Positions 8,536 through 16,403 of a DNA stretch of 64,000 nt are shown one piece after another (within the stretch, counting starts at the first letter, position 1; each line of letters opens with the position of its first letter). This DNA is from Caballeronia sp. LZ062 (GTDB taxonomy: Bacteria > Pseudomonadota > Gammaproteobacteria > Burkholderiales > Burkholderiaceae), in the NCBI RefSeq assembly GCF_031450785.1, contig NZ_JARTWB010000003.1:1-64000 (forward strand), read 5' to 3'. The notes beneath the pieces are model-generated. The model made no database searches and was not told the origin of the DNA. It worked only from the letters and a program-made list of their open reading frames with translations. The position numbers were made by a program, and so were the translations under genes.

Positions 8536-8784
8536 TTACTGCGTCGTGGTGTCGGCGGGCTTCGCCTTTTTCTTGTGCTTGAAGTGAAAGCCGCCCTTGT
8601 GCGTGCTTCCGGGAGCGGATGTGTTGTCTCCGCCCACCGTCGGCCCGGAAGTCGCCGCTCCGTGCGCATTGCCACCGCCCGAGCCGCCGTTGCCGTTGCC
8701 ACCAGCCTGCGCCATGGCACCGCCCGAGGCCAGCGCCACACCGGTCGTAAACGCAACCAACACTGCCAGTCTGCTGTTTCTCAT
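8536..8784 (-). CDS. Small secreted Gly/Asn-rich protein
   Basis: An 82-residue protein with a clear Sec signal peptide (MRNSRLAVLVAFTTGVALASGGAMA, cleavage expected after AMA-Q, about residue 26). The mature part is low complexity: GGNGNGGSGGGN followed by a basic tail, GGFHFKHKKKAKP. ACGGAG precedes the ATG. Related short exported proteins are common in Burkholderiaceae and have no known function. It converges on the gene at 8101 with a 24-base gap. Confidence 0.7.
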   Translation of the reverse strand: MRNSRLAVLVAFTTGVALASGGAMAQAGGNGNGGSGGGNAHGAATSGPTVGGDNTSAPGSTHKGGFHFKHKKKAKPADTTTQ

Positions 8785-9346
8785 CTCGTCTGCTCCGTTT
8801 ATCGAGGTTGGTTTCCGCGCGTCTGAGTCCGCAGATCATTTTGCATTCTTCATGCCGGACGCCGCATGCCGCATGCCGTATGCAATCGCACGGTACATGG
8901 ACGGTGGCTGGCAGAACATCATCGCCGACGAACCGCCATGCAAGCCGTCGATGCGACTACAGCAGGTTTCGTGCTCGTTCGCGCCTGCGCGCGACGCGGC
9001 CATCTTCCATATGCCGATTCAATCGCGGTGTGCCACGTGCGTCGGGTCGTACCGGCTGCGCATAAGCCGCGCGAATCAGTGAAGACAGCGTCAAGGAAAA
9101 CGTCGGTCATCGAAGGCACCGTGCGGCATCGCACGGACGTGCACCCCGCGGAATCCGTTAAATACGAACAAACAACCTCGTGGTGAATGCGAGGGCTCTT
9201 CGAATCGGATTGAGTTGACAGAGCGAATACGTCACCGCCCGTACGCCCCGGCTTGAATAACGTAAATGGCGTTCGTTGAGGGGAATTCCCTAGAGCGCCC
9301 AATCGGCCGGTTGCACCGTTGGCCAGGTACAAGGGAACCAGACATA
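8785..9346. other. Long leader/promoter region of the aminoacyl-carrier operon
   Basis: 562 bases without a credible gene. The left part has CATTTTGCATTC (8837-8848) and a run of GCATGCC-type copies to about 8885. The right part has a -35-like TTGACA at 9215-9220 without a good -10 at standard spacing, and a palindrome GGGAATTCCC at 9281-9290, about 57 bases before the carrier-protein ATG. The length and the palindrome suggest regulated transcription of the operon that follows. Confidence 0.5.
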
Positions 9347-9598
9347 ATGAAGACTGAATTGCGCCGCATCCTTTCCGAATCTGCACGCCTCGACGTGCCC
9401 ATCGATACCCTCGCCGACAGCGACGATCTTTATGCCGCCGGTCTTTCGTCGCTCGCTACCGTTCATGTGATGCTTGCGATCGAAGATGAGTTCGGTATCG
9501 AGATTCCCGACCATATGCTCACGCGCCGGCTTTTTTCCAGCGTCGATTCGCTGGCCGCCGCAGTCGAGGAGCTTCGCCGTCAACAGGCGGCAGCATGA
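9347..9598 (+). CDS. Stand-alone acyl/aminoacyl carrier protein
   Basis: An 83-residue acidic four-helix carrier protein. The phosphopantetheine site is GLSSL: Ser35 is the likely attachment residue, with Ser34 where most acyl carrier proteins have Asp (DSL). VHVMLAIEDEFGIEIPDHML follows, as in helix II-III of ACPs. The ATG at 9347 is preferred (AAGGGA upstream) over an in-frame extension to 9266. The stop overlaps the next ATG by four bases (ATGA), so it is translationally coupled to the dehydrogenase-like gene. With the ligase at 10863 it matches the amino acid:[carrier protein] ligase systems described in Bradyrhizobium, where glycine or alanine is loaded on the carrier's thiol. Confidence 0.9.
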   Translation: MKTELRRILSESARLDVPIDTLADSDDLYAAGLSSLATVHVMLAIEDEFGIEIPDHMLTRRLFSSVDSLAAAVEELRRQQAAA

Positions 9599-10860
9599 AC
9601 GCCGCCGCGCAGGAGCTCGAAGCGTCTCAGTTGGCTGAGCTCGATCGCAGCGCCCAGGCGCGTAGCGAGAGCGAACTGCTCGAAGCCGCGCGTCGCGTTG
9701 CCGCGATCGCAGCCAATCACGCAGGCGCTGTCGATAAAGATGCGCGGTTTCCCGCCGAGGCCGTCGCTGCGATGCGCGAAGAACGGCTTCTCTCTGCGAT
9801 GGTCCCCGTGATTCATGGTGGCGACGGCCTCTCGCTTTCGGGTGTCGCTCGCTTGTGCGAAGCGCTTGCACAAGGCTGCGCGTCGGCCGCCATGATCTAC
9901 GCGATGCATCAAAGCCAGGTGATCTGCATCGTCGATCACGGCACGAACGTGCAATGGCAGCGCGATTTCCTGACGCGCATGGTGAAAGAGCAATTGCTGC
10001 TCGCTTCTGCGACGTCGGAAGAGACTATCGGCGGCAATATGCGCACGAGCGCCTGCGCGGTCGATCTCGTCGATGGCGCGTTCTCTATCGAGAAGCTCGC
10101 GCCGACGATCTCGTACGGCAAGTATGCCGACTGCATTCTCGTCACCGCACGCCGTCATCCCGATGCCCCGCCCTCCGATCAGGTCCTGATCGTGGCGCCG
10201 CGCGAAACCTGCACGCTAGAGCAGCGCGGCACATGGGACACGCTCGGTATGCGCGGTACGTGCAGCGAAGGACATCGGCTAGTCGCAAGCGGAACCGCAG
10301 AGCAGATTCTGCCCGTCCCGTTTTCGAAAATTGCCGATGAAAGCATGCTGCCCGTATCGCATACCTTGTGGTCGTCGGTGTGGATCGGTATTGCATCCGA
10401 CGCCGTGAACCGCGCGCATCAATTCTTTCGCAATCAGGCGCGCGGCAAGCCGGGCGCCTTGCCGCCTTCGGCATCACGGCTCGCTCAGGCAGTGACGCTC
10501 GTGCGCATGATGCAGGCACGCTTGCGCGAATCGCTCGCAGCCGTCGAAGCGTCGCAGCGTCAACGCGTCGTCCGTCAGGCTAGTCAGGCAGACGACATCG
10601 ACGCACCGCTCACGGCTTCCATCGGTCTGGCGTCGGACCTCAACATGCTGAAGCTTTCGATTTCACAGTCGGCTGTGCATGTGGTGCAAGAGACACTCAT
10701 GATTTGCGGAATGGCCGGATATAAAAACGACACGCCGTTCAGCGTCGGGCGGCATTTGCGCGATCTGCATTCCGCGCCGCTCATGATCAGCAATGACCGC
10801 ATTGAATTAAACACGGCAAATCTGCTGCTTGCGCAGCGCGCCGCAACCGGGGACCTGTAA
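9595..10860 (+). CDS. Acyl-CoA dehydrogenase-like flavoprotein, predicted to act on carrier-bound substrate
   Basis: A 421-residue protein with the acyl-CoA dehydrogenase fold: helical N-domain (ARRVAAIAANHAGAVDKDARFP), middle beta domain (LLASATSEETIGGNMRTS, then GTWDTLGMRGTCSEG) and C-terminal four-helix bundle ending RHLRDLHSAPLMISNDRI. In true acyl-CoA dehydrogenases this last segment holds the catalytic Glu (YEG); here the aligned residues read S-N-D, closer to flavin monooxygenase-type members. It overlaps the carrier gene (ATGA) and is followed two bases later by the ligase gene. Likely role: oxidation or hydroxylation of an aminoacyl thioester on the carrier protein. The carrier-bound substrate is inferred from the operon only. 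Confidence 0.85.
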   Translation: MNAAAQELEASQLAELDRSAQARSESELLEAARRVAAIAANHAGAVDKDARFPAEAVAAMREERLLSAMVPVIHGGDGLSLSGVARLCEALAQGCASAAMIYAMHQSQVICIVDHGTNVQWQRDFLTRMVKEQLLLASATSEETIGGNMRTSACAVDLVDGAFSIEKLAPTISYGKYADCILVTARRHPDAPPSDQVLIVAPRETCTLEQRGTWDTLGMRGTCSEGHRLVASGTAEQILPVPFSKIADESMLPVSHTLWSSVWIGIASDAVNRAHQFFRNQARGKPGALPPSASRLAQAVTLVRMMQARLRESLAAVEASQRQRVVRQASQADDIDAPLTASIGLASDLNMLKLSISQSAVHVVQETLMICGMAGYKNDTPFSVGRHLRDLHSAPLMISNDRIELNTANLLLAQRAATGDL

Positions 10861-10862
10861 CC

Positions 10863-11936
10863 ATGAACATGCCGACGGAACAAGCCGCGCTCGTGCCGGC
10901 CGATGCACCCGTGCAATCGCAATCGAACGCCACGCAAACACCGTATGACAAGTCGGACGTCACATTGCGAGATCGCCTGATCGAGGCGGGGATTCTCATC
11001 GATACCGGCGAAGACGGCCTGTATGGCCGTAGTGCAATTTTCGAAGATATCGTCGAGCGCCTGAATCAGGCCATTACCCTGCTCGGCGCGGACCAGCACG
11101 CTGAAGTGCTGCGCTTTCCGCCCGCCATGCGCCGCCGCGATTTCGAAGACAGCGAATATCTCAAGAGCTTCCCGAATCTCGCAGGCACGGTTCATTCGTT
11201 TCAGGGCAGCGATCGCGGGCATCATCGTCTGCTCGAAGCGCTCGACAAGATCGTTCATATCGGCGAAGAAGACGAGCGTTCCGACGAATGGATGGACCAG
11301 CAAAAGCCGACTCGACTCGTGCTCACCCCGGCCGCCTGCTATCCGATCTATCCGCTCGTCGCGAAACGGGGAAACCTCGCGAAGGACGGTGCAACGTTCG
11401 ACGCATTCTCTTATTGCTTCCGTCACGAGCCTTCCATCGATCCGGGCCGCATGCAGATGTTCCGCATGCGCGAATACATTCGCGTCGGCAGCCCCGAACA
11501 GGTCATGGCGTTCCGCCAGAAATGGATCGAACGCGGCTCGCTGCTTGTGAATCTCTTGCAATTGCCGTTTGAAATCGATCTCGCTAACGATCCATTCTTT
11601 GGACGCGGCGGCAAAATCGTAGCGGACAGCCAGCGCGCACAGGAATTGAAGTTCGAACTGCTCGTCCCCGTTGCGACGCCCGACCGTCCGACCGCTTGCC
11701 TGTCCTTCAACTATCACATGGAGCATTTCGGCGAGCTGTGGCACATTCGCCAGGCGGACGACAGCGTGGCGCATACGGCATGCGTGGGCTTCGGCATGGA
11801 GCGCACGACACTTGCCCTCTTCCGCCATCATGGTCTCGATGTGAAAGCGTGGCCGTCGGCCGTTCGGGAATTGCTCTGGGGCGACGCGGCACCGATGATC
11901 GCCGATGGCCTCGCCAAGCTGGGCAAAGAGGCATGA
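10863..11936 (+). CDS. Amino acid:[acyl-carrier-protein] ligase (class II aaRS homologue)
   Basis: A 357-residue class II aminoacyl-tRNA-synthetase-type catalytic core without a tRNA-binding domain. Motif 2 is seen as YCFRHEPSIDPGR (Arg187-Glu189) and motif 3 as GFGMERTTLALF (309-320, Arg314). Cys159, Glu204 and Cys307 are spaced like the zinc ligands of atypical archaeal SerRS and of the Bradyrhizobium ligases. Those enzymes activate glycine or alanine with ATP and pass it to the phosphopantetheine thiol of a small carrier protein rather than to tRNA. The carrier gene two positions upstream is the obvious partner. GGGGAC precedes the ATG; the stop overlaps the DUF1839 start (ATGA). Family assignment is firm; the amino acid is not known. 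Confidence 0.93.
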   Translation: MNMPTEQAALVPADAPVQSQSNATQTPYDKSDVTLRDRLIEAGILIDTGEDGLYGRSAIFEDIVERLNQAITLLGADQHAEVLRFPPAMRRRDFEDSEYLKSFPNLAGTVHSFQGSDRGHHRLLEALDKIVHIGEEDERSDEWMDQQKPTRLVLTPAACYPIYPLVAKRGNLAKDGATFDAFSYCFRHEPSIDPGRMQMFRMREYIRVGSPEQVMAFRQKWIERGSLLVNLLQLPFEIDLANDPFFGRGGKIVADSQRAQELKFELLVPVATPDRPTACLSFNYHMEHFGELWHIRQADDSVAHTACVGFGMERTTLALFRHHGLDVKAWPSAVRELLWGDAAPMIADGLAKLGKEA

Positions 11937-12925
11937 ACGCGCGCTCGCCCGCAGAAGCGTTGAGTGGCGCGGACGACGAAGCAAGCCGCCATGCATTGCA
12001 TCGCGGCGAGCGCGTCTGGCTCGAAACCAATTGCTATGTCGACTTGTGGATCGAGCTGTTGCATCACTTCGGCTGCGATCCCCATGCGGCGCTCGGCTTC
12101 ACGGTGACGCAAGCGTTCGAGGGGGACCAGTTCACGTTCCCCAAGTTTTCGCTCGATGACATCGGCAGGCTCTACGGCTTGCAGGCGCAAGAGCTTGCGA
12201 TCTACGACACGCTCGAAGCACACGTCTGCGAGCAGACAAAGCGCGGACATGTTGTGGTCGCAGAAGTCGACGCGCATTATCTGCCCGATACGCGTGCGAC
12301 CGCTTACCGTCAGACGCATTCGAAAACGACTATCGCAATCGATTCGATTGATGCTCAGGCGAAGCGCCTCACGTATTTCCATAACGCAGGCTACTTCGCG
12401 TTGTCGGGTGAGGACTATGACGGCGTGTTTCGCTTGATGCCGGGCCTCGCAAGCGACGTTCATGCGCTCTTCCCCTACGTGGAATTCGTCAAGCGCGCTA
12501 GAGATCCGCTTACCGGCGATGCGCTGCTGCAACGTTCGCTGGAACTGCTCAAGCTGCGTCTGACGGATCGGCCAACTGCGAATCCTATTTCTCAATGGCG
12601 TGCGGAATTTCCGGACCATTTGCGGGCGCTGCTCGAACGCGACGTTGCGTATTACCACCTGTACACGTTCAACGTGATGCGCCAGCTCGGCTCTAATTTC
12701 GAGTTGCTGTCGAAATACCTCGCATGGCTCGATTCGCAGGGCGTTGCCATTCCGGAGGAAATCCGAATCGGCGCCCAGACCATTGCAAGCGAAGCGATGG
12801 TGATGCAGTTCCGCCTTGCTCGCGCGCGCATGCGTTCGCGCTCGGACCCATGCAACGACTGCCTGGATGCAATCGAAGCAGCTTATGAGAAAGTCATCGA
12901 GCCGCTTGCCGTGCATCTCCTCTAG
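11933..12925 (+). CDS. DUF1839 family protein, candidate aminoacyl transferase
   Basis: A 330-residue soluble protein of the DUF1839 family, found next to amino acid:[carrier protein] ligases. It begins at an ATGA overlap with the ligase stop; upstream in-frame sequence lies over the ligase gene and is a shadow. Visible motifs: ETNCYVDLW with Cys34, GHVVVAEVDAHYLPD (His115), then THSKTTIAIDSID (His129) and YFHNAGYF. This Cys, D-x-yyLP, His and hydrophobic-strand order resembles the BtrH N-terminal (papain-like) fold that transfers an acyl group from a carrier protein. The C-terminal half is helical (MRQLGSNFELLSKYLAWL). Inference: it unloads the charged carrier protein onto an unknown acceptor. 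Confidence 0.88.
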   Translation: MNARSPAEALSGADDEASRHALHRGERVWLETNCYVDLWIELLHHFGCDPHAALGFTVTQAFEGDQFTFPKFSLDDIGRLYGLQAQELAIYDTLEAHVCEQTKRGHVVVAEVDAHYLPDTRATAYRQTHSKTTIAIDSIDAQAKRLTYFHNAGYFALSGEDYDGVFRLMPGLASDVHALFPYVEFVKRARDPLTGDALLQRSLELLKLRLTDRPTANPISQWRAEFPDHLRALLERDVAYYHLYTFNVMRQLGSNFELLSKYLAWLDSQGVAIPEEIRIGAQTIASEAMVMQFRLARARMRSRSDPCNDCLDAIEAAYEKVIEPLAVHLL

Positions 12926-12926
12926 G

Positions 12927-12956
12927 ACATGTGCCGCGCGCTAGAGCGGCACATGT
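12927..12956 (+). terminator. Strong hairpin after the DUF1839 stop
   Basis: Perfect 11-bp stem (ACATGTGCCGC, loop GCGCTAGA, complementary arm to 12956) directly after the TAG at 12923-12925, followed only by TTTCC. It lies 30 bases before the GH2 start. It may act as a partial terminator or mRNA-end stabiliser that lowers GH2 expression relative to the first four genes. Confidence 0.5.
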
Positions 12957-12986
12957 TTCCTGCCTGGTCCGTTTGAAGGTCGCTAT

Positions 12987-15464
12987 ATGAAAGTCTCGCC
13001 GTTCTCGCCTCTGCGCCTGGACGCCGGATGGCAATGCGTAAGCACGCCTGCCGCCGCCTATGCTACGCCCATGGCGCTCGATGCCGACATGAAGTGGCTC
13101 GATGCGCCGGTGCCGGGAACGGTCGCATCCGCGCATCGCGCAGCAGGCATGGACGATGAATCGCTGAGTCAACCCTATGCGCTGTCGGACCACTGGTATC
13201 GCCTGACGTTGCACGCGGAGGGAAAGCGACGCCTGCGCTTCAACGGACTAGCCACGATTGCTGAAGTCTGGATCGACGATAGCAAGGTGCTGGAATCGGA
13301 TTCGATGTTTATCGCTCATGACGTCGATCATGAGTTCGCGGGACCGACCGCGATCCATCTTTGCTTCAGGTCGATTGCGCCGGCACTTGCAGCGAAACGT
13401 GGCCGCGCGCGTTGGCGACCGAGGCTCGCGCAACCCGCTACGCTTCGTAATGTACGCACGACGCTGCTCGGCCATATGCCTGGTTGGTGCCCGACGGTGC
13501 AACCTGCTGGACCCTGGCGCGCAGTGGAACTCATTGGCGAATCGCCTGCCTCGATCGATTCCGTCGATCTAACGACTAGTGTCGATGGCGGTGATGGCAT
13601 AGTCGATCTAAGCGTGCGGTTTTATCACGCGCAAGCGCCCGATGATCTGTGGCTGGAATGCGGCGATGCATCGGCCAAGCTGACGTGGAAAGACGCGCAT
13701 ACAGCTACCGGCCGGGTGCGCGTCCCGCAAGCGCGCTTATGGTGGCCTCATACGCACGGGCAACCTGCGCGTTACACAGTGAGACTTGTGGGGGCATTGG
13801 AAGCCGATATTGCTTTAGGCAACGTCGGCTTTCGCACCATCACGGTAGATCGCGGCGCGGATAACGCGGGCTTTACGCTCGTCGTGAATGACGTGCCGGT
13901 TTTCGCGCGCGGCGCGTGCTGGACGTCCGCGGATATCATTGCGCTCGATGCCTCGCGCGACAAATTGGACTCGGTCTTCAAGGCTTGTCGCCGCGCTGGT
14001 CTGAATATCATTCGTGTGAGTGGGACGACGCTCTATGAATCGGATACGTTCTATGAGCTGGCCGACGAGAACGGCATTCTGGTCTGGCAAGACTTCGCGT
14101 TTGCGAATTTCGATTACCCGAGCGACGAGCGTTTTCAGCACGCCGTACAGCAAGAAGCGGAGCAGTTCCTCGCGCGCACGCGGCGATTCGCATCGCTTTC
14201 CGTGCTATGCGGCGGAAGCGAAGTGCATCAGCAAGCCGCGATGTTCGGGCTCCCGTTCGACGCATATCAACAACCGCTATTCACCGAGCTATTGCCCGCG
14301 ATCGTCGCAGCAATGCGTCCAGACGTGCCCTACGTCGTCAATTCACCGAGTGCAGCCCCCAGCGACATGCGCTCGATGCCGTTCGGCACACGCGGTGGCA
14401 TCACTCATTACTATGGCGTCGGCGCATATCAGCGTTCCTTCGATGATGCGCGCCGCGCAGCGGTCCGCTTCGCATCGGAATGCCTTGCATTCGCCAACGT
14501 TCCCGACGACGTGGCGCTGCGGTCAGTGCCGAACGCCTCGCGGCCGCACGAGCCACGGTGGAAAGCCGGCGTACCGCGCGATCCCGGCGCCGCATGGGAC
14601 TTCGATGACGTGCGCGAGCACTACCTACGCACGGTTTATGGAGCCGATGTCGCGCGTTTGCGATACGAAGATCCCGAACGGTATCTGACGCTGTCGCGCG
14701 CCGTTGTCGCTGAAGTCATGGGCGCGGTCTTCTCCGAATGGCGACGCAAGGATTCCTCGTGCTCGGGTGGCATTGTGTGGAACCTGTTGGACGTGCGGAC
14801 AGGCGCCGGTTGGGGAATCATCGACGTGCACGGCGTCCCGAAGAGTCCCTTGCACGGTCTTGCACGCGTGCTGCAACCGGTGCAGGTAACAGTCACCGAT
14901 GAAGGCCTCGACGGGCTCGACGTGCATGTCATCAACGAAACCGCGCATGAGATTCGCGCCCGTCTTGAACTGAGTTGCTTGCGAGACGGTGTGGTGAAAG
15001 TCGCGAGTGGGTCCTGTGAGTTGACGCTGCTGCCCCGCTGCGTCGAGCGAGTCAGTTCCAATACGCTCATCGGCGCGTTCTTCGATATTACTTATGCGTA
15101 TCGCTTCGGGCCGCGCGCTCACGACGCAACGCACGTTGTCTTGCGGGATATTCATACAGGGCAAGTCCTTTCCGAGGCCTTCCATTTTCCCGATCTCGCG
15201 GTTGCAGACCGCTGCGATCCGGGTCTGAGTGTCGGCGTCGAGAAGCAGGACGAACGATGGTGCCTCGATGTGACTGCAACGCGCCTCGCGCGCTGGGTCC
15301 ATGTCGTCGATCCCAACTACTATGCGGAGATCGACTGGTTTCATATCGCGCCCGGGAGCAGGCGGCGGATTCCACTGATTGCGCGTCGCGCAGACGTTTC
15401 CTCGAATCCGGAGGGGGATGTTTTCTCGATCAACGCAATGGCCGGTGTATCGTATCGCGCGTGA
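12987..15464 (+). CDS. Glycoside hydrolase family 2 (beta-mannosidase-like) protein
   Basis: An 825-residue protein with GH2 architecture: jelly-roll N-domain (WLDAPVPGTV, HWYRLTL, RLRFNGLATIAEVWID), immunoglobulin-like domain (LWWPHTHGQP), TIM barrel (VFARGACWTSADI, AGLNIIRVSG, NGILVWQDFAFA) and C-terminal beta domains. The general acid is in LCGGSEVHQQ (Glu412), where beta-mannosidases usually have GNNE or GNE; the Asn before Glu is Ser. ASECLAF (Glu498) is the candidate nucleophile. No signal peptide. It is the last gene of the carrier-protein operon, 61 bases after DUF1839 across a hairpin. A glycan or glycoside may be the acceptor or product of the pathway; altered specificity is likely. 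Confidence 0.85.
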   Translation: MKVSPFSPLRLDAGWQCVSTPAAAYATPMALDADMKWLDAPVPGTVASAHRAAGMDDESLSQPYALSDHWYRLTLHAEGKRRLRFNGLATIAEVWIDDSKVLESDSMFIAHDVDHEFAGPTAIHLCFRSIAPALAAKRGRARWRPRLAQPATLRNVRTTLLGHMPGWCPTVQPAGPWRAVELIGESPASIDSVDLTTSVDGGDGIVDLSVRFYHAQAPDDLWLECGDASAKLTWKDAHTATGRVRVPQARLWWPHTHGQPARYTVRLVGALEADIALGNVGFRTITVDRGADNAGFTLVVNDVPVFARGACWTSADIIALDASRDKLDSVFKACRRAGLNIIRVSGTTLYESDTFYELADENGILVWQDFAFANFDYPSDERFQHAVQQEAEQFLARTRRFASLSVLCGGSEVHQQAAMFGLPFDAYQQPLFTELLPAIVAAMRPDVPYVVNSPSAAPSDMRSMPFGTRGGITHYYGVGAYQRSFDDARRAAVRFASECLAFANVPDDVALRSVPNASRPHEPRWKAGVPRDPGAAWDFDDVREHYLRTVYGADVARLRYEDPERYLTLSRAVVAEVMGAVFSEWRRKDSSCSGGIVWNLLDVRTGAGWGIIDVHGVPKSPLHGLARVLQPVQVTVTDEGLDGLDVHVINETAHEIRARLELSCLRDGVVKVASGSCELTLLPRCVERVSSNTLIGAFFDITYAYRFGPRAHDATHVVLRDIHTGQVLSEAFHFPDLAVADRCDPGLSVGVEKQDERWCLDVTATRLARWVHVVDPNYYAEIDWFHIAPGSRRRIPLIARRADVSSNPEGDVFSINAMAGVSYRA

Positions 15465-15474
15465 GGTCAATCTC

Positions 15475-15822
15475 TCAGGCAGGCGTTTCGTTAAAAACGT
15501 CTGCCTGCTCACGGAACCGAGGCACGCGAAACATCGCGTCGAACTCGTCAGTGAATTCCTCAACACAGTCGATGCTGAGAAGAAACTTATCGACGCGGAT
15601 CATCTCAATGATGCCGTCCGCCAGAATGATCCGATAAAGCTCGCCGGCTTCGTTCTTGATGCCGACGCACATGCCGACGCGCGGCTCCAATAAGCAGGCC
15701 GCGTTCTTCGACACGAAGTCCAGGATCTGCGTATCGAGCGCCGATCTGGCAGCGCCATGGATAAGATGGCTGCGCATGGAGGTCTCGCATTTCCAGACCT
15801 TCCCACAATACCATGGTCGCAT
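15475..15822 (-). CDS. Hypothetical protein, possibly a remnant
   Basis: A 115-codon frame 27 bases after the tautomerase stop on the same strand. Its last 80 residues look like real protein (VGMCVGIKNEAGELYRIIL, DKFLLSIDCVEEFTDEF), while the first 30 (MRPWYCGKVWKCETS) do not, and no ribosome site was found. A second frame over the same stretch (MVLWEGLEMRDLHAQPSYPW) also looks protein-like near its start, which could mean a frameshift. It converges on the GH2 gene. Not recognised. Either a small gene co-transcribed with the tautomerase or a decayed one. Confidence 0.4.
   Translation of the reverse strand: MRPWYCGKVWKCETSMRSHLIHGAARSALDTQILDFVSKNAACLLEPRVGMCVGIKNEAGELYRIILADGIIEMIRVDKFLLSIDCVEEFTDEFDAMFRVPRFREQADVFNETPA
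15476..15507. terminator. Hairpin after the GH2 gene
   Basis: Inverted repeat CAGGCAGGCGTTT (15476-15488) with AAACGTCTGCCTG (15495-15507): 12 of 13 pairs plus one G-U, six-base loop. It begins 12 bases after the GH2 stop and overlaps the end of the weak minus-strand gene at 15475. No clear T-run follows, so this is a probable operon-end hairpin of uncertain strength. Confidence 0.4.
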
Positions 15823-15849
15823 CGCAGCCGTCGCAATCTGTGCCTACTC

Positions 15850-16254
15850 TTACTTCGCGATTTCATCGGCAGAATCCGCATACGACGCGAGGCCGCGTCC
15901 GAACGACCAATCTTCACGTCGGTTAGGAGCAAGCACAACGAGTACGTCCTCCGGGCGCAATCCGGGTGACGCGCTCAGACGCGTCGCAAGCGCTTTATAG
16001 AGAGCCTTCTTCGTTGGAAGGTCACGCCAATCGCTAGCGGTGATATGAATGAACACGACATCGTCGCTGCGCTGAATGCCCAGATAGTTCGCATCGTAGA
16101 TGAACCTGTCGCGGTCGTACTCGGTGATCAACTGGAAACGGTCGTCAGCCGGCACCTGGAACGTTTCAACCAGTGCTTCGTGCACGCCATCCGAGATGGC
16201 GCGAATGTACTCGGGCGACTTGCCGTTCATGAGTGAGATATTGACCAGTGGCAT
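15850..16254 (-). CDS. Tautomerase family protein
   Basis: A 134-residue protein starting MPLVNISLMNGKSPEYIRAI: after Met removal Pro1 is the catalytic amine of the tautomerase superfamily. Two beta-alpha-beta units follow (FQLITEYDRDRFIYD and VVFIHITASDWRDLPTKKALY), ending in a GLRPEDVLVVLAPN strand. The length is that of fused two-unit members (malonate-semialdehyde-decarboxylase-like or 130-residue tautomerases) rather than the 62-residue 4-oxalocrotonate tautomerase. Substrate unknown. It stands between two unrelated loci and may be co-transcribed with the small frame below it. Confidence 0.85.
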   Translation of the reverse strand: MPLVNISLMNGKSPEYIRAISDGVHEALVETFQVPADDRFQLITEYDRDRFIYDANYLGIQRSDDVVFIHITASDWRDLPTKKALYKALATRLSASPGLRPEDVLVVLAPNRREDWSFGRGLASYADSADEIAK

Positions 16255-16403
16255 CAGCGATTCTCCATGGGAAGGGTTGCACGAGGAAGAATCTATTCCG
16301 CCCGACCGACGATGAAAATAGTAAAGTTTAGAACCGACAGTTCCAATTATGTGGACGGTTGGCAGTCAGGCGGCTTCCGCGCGACGCGGCCGCCCTGTTA
16401 GCT

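Noticed and set aside
9215..9243. Standard sigma-70 promoter before the carrier operon
   Set aside because: TTGACA is perfect, but no -10-like hexamer lies 16-18 bases downstream, so it is only mentioned in the intergenic entry.
10863..11936. True seryl-tRNA synthetase
   Set aside because: No N-terminal coiled-coil tRNA-binding arm and only 357 residues; it sits beside a carrier protein gene, so the aa:CP ligase assignment fits better.
10584..11996. A 470-codon minus-strand frame
   Set aside because: Antisense to the ligase gene, which shows class II motifs; the minus translation shows no domain.
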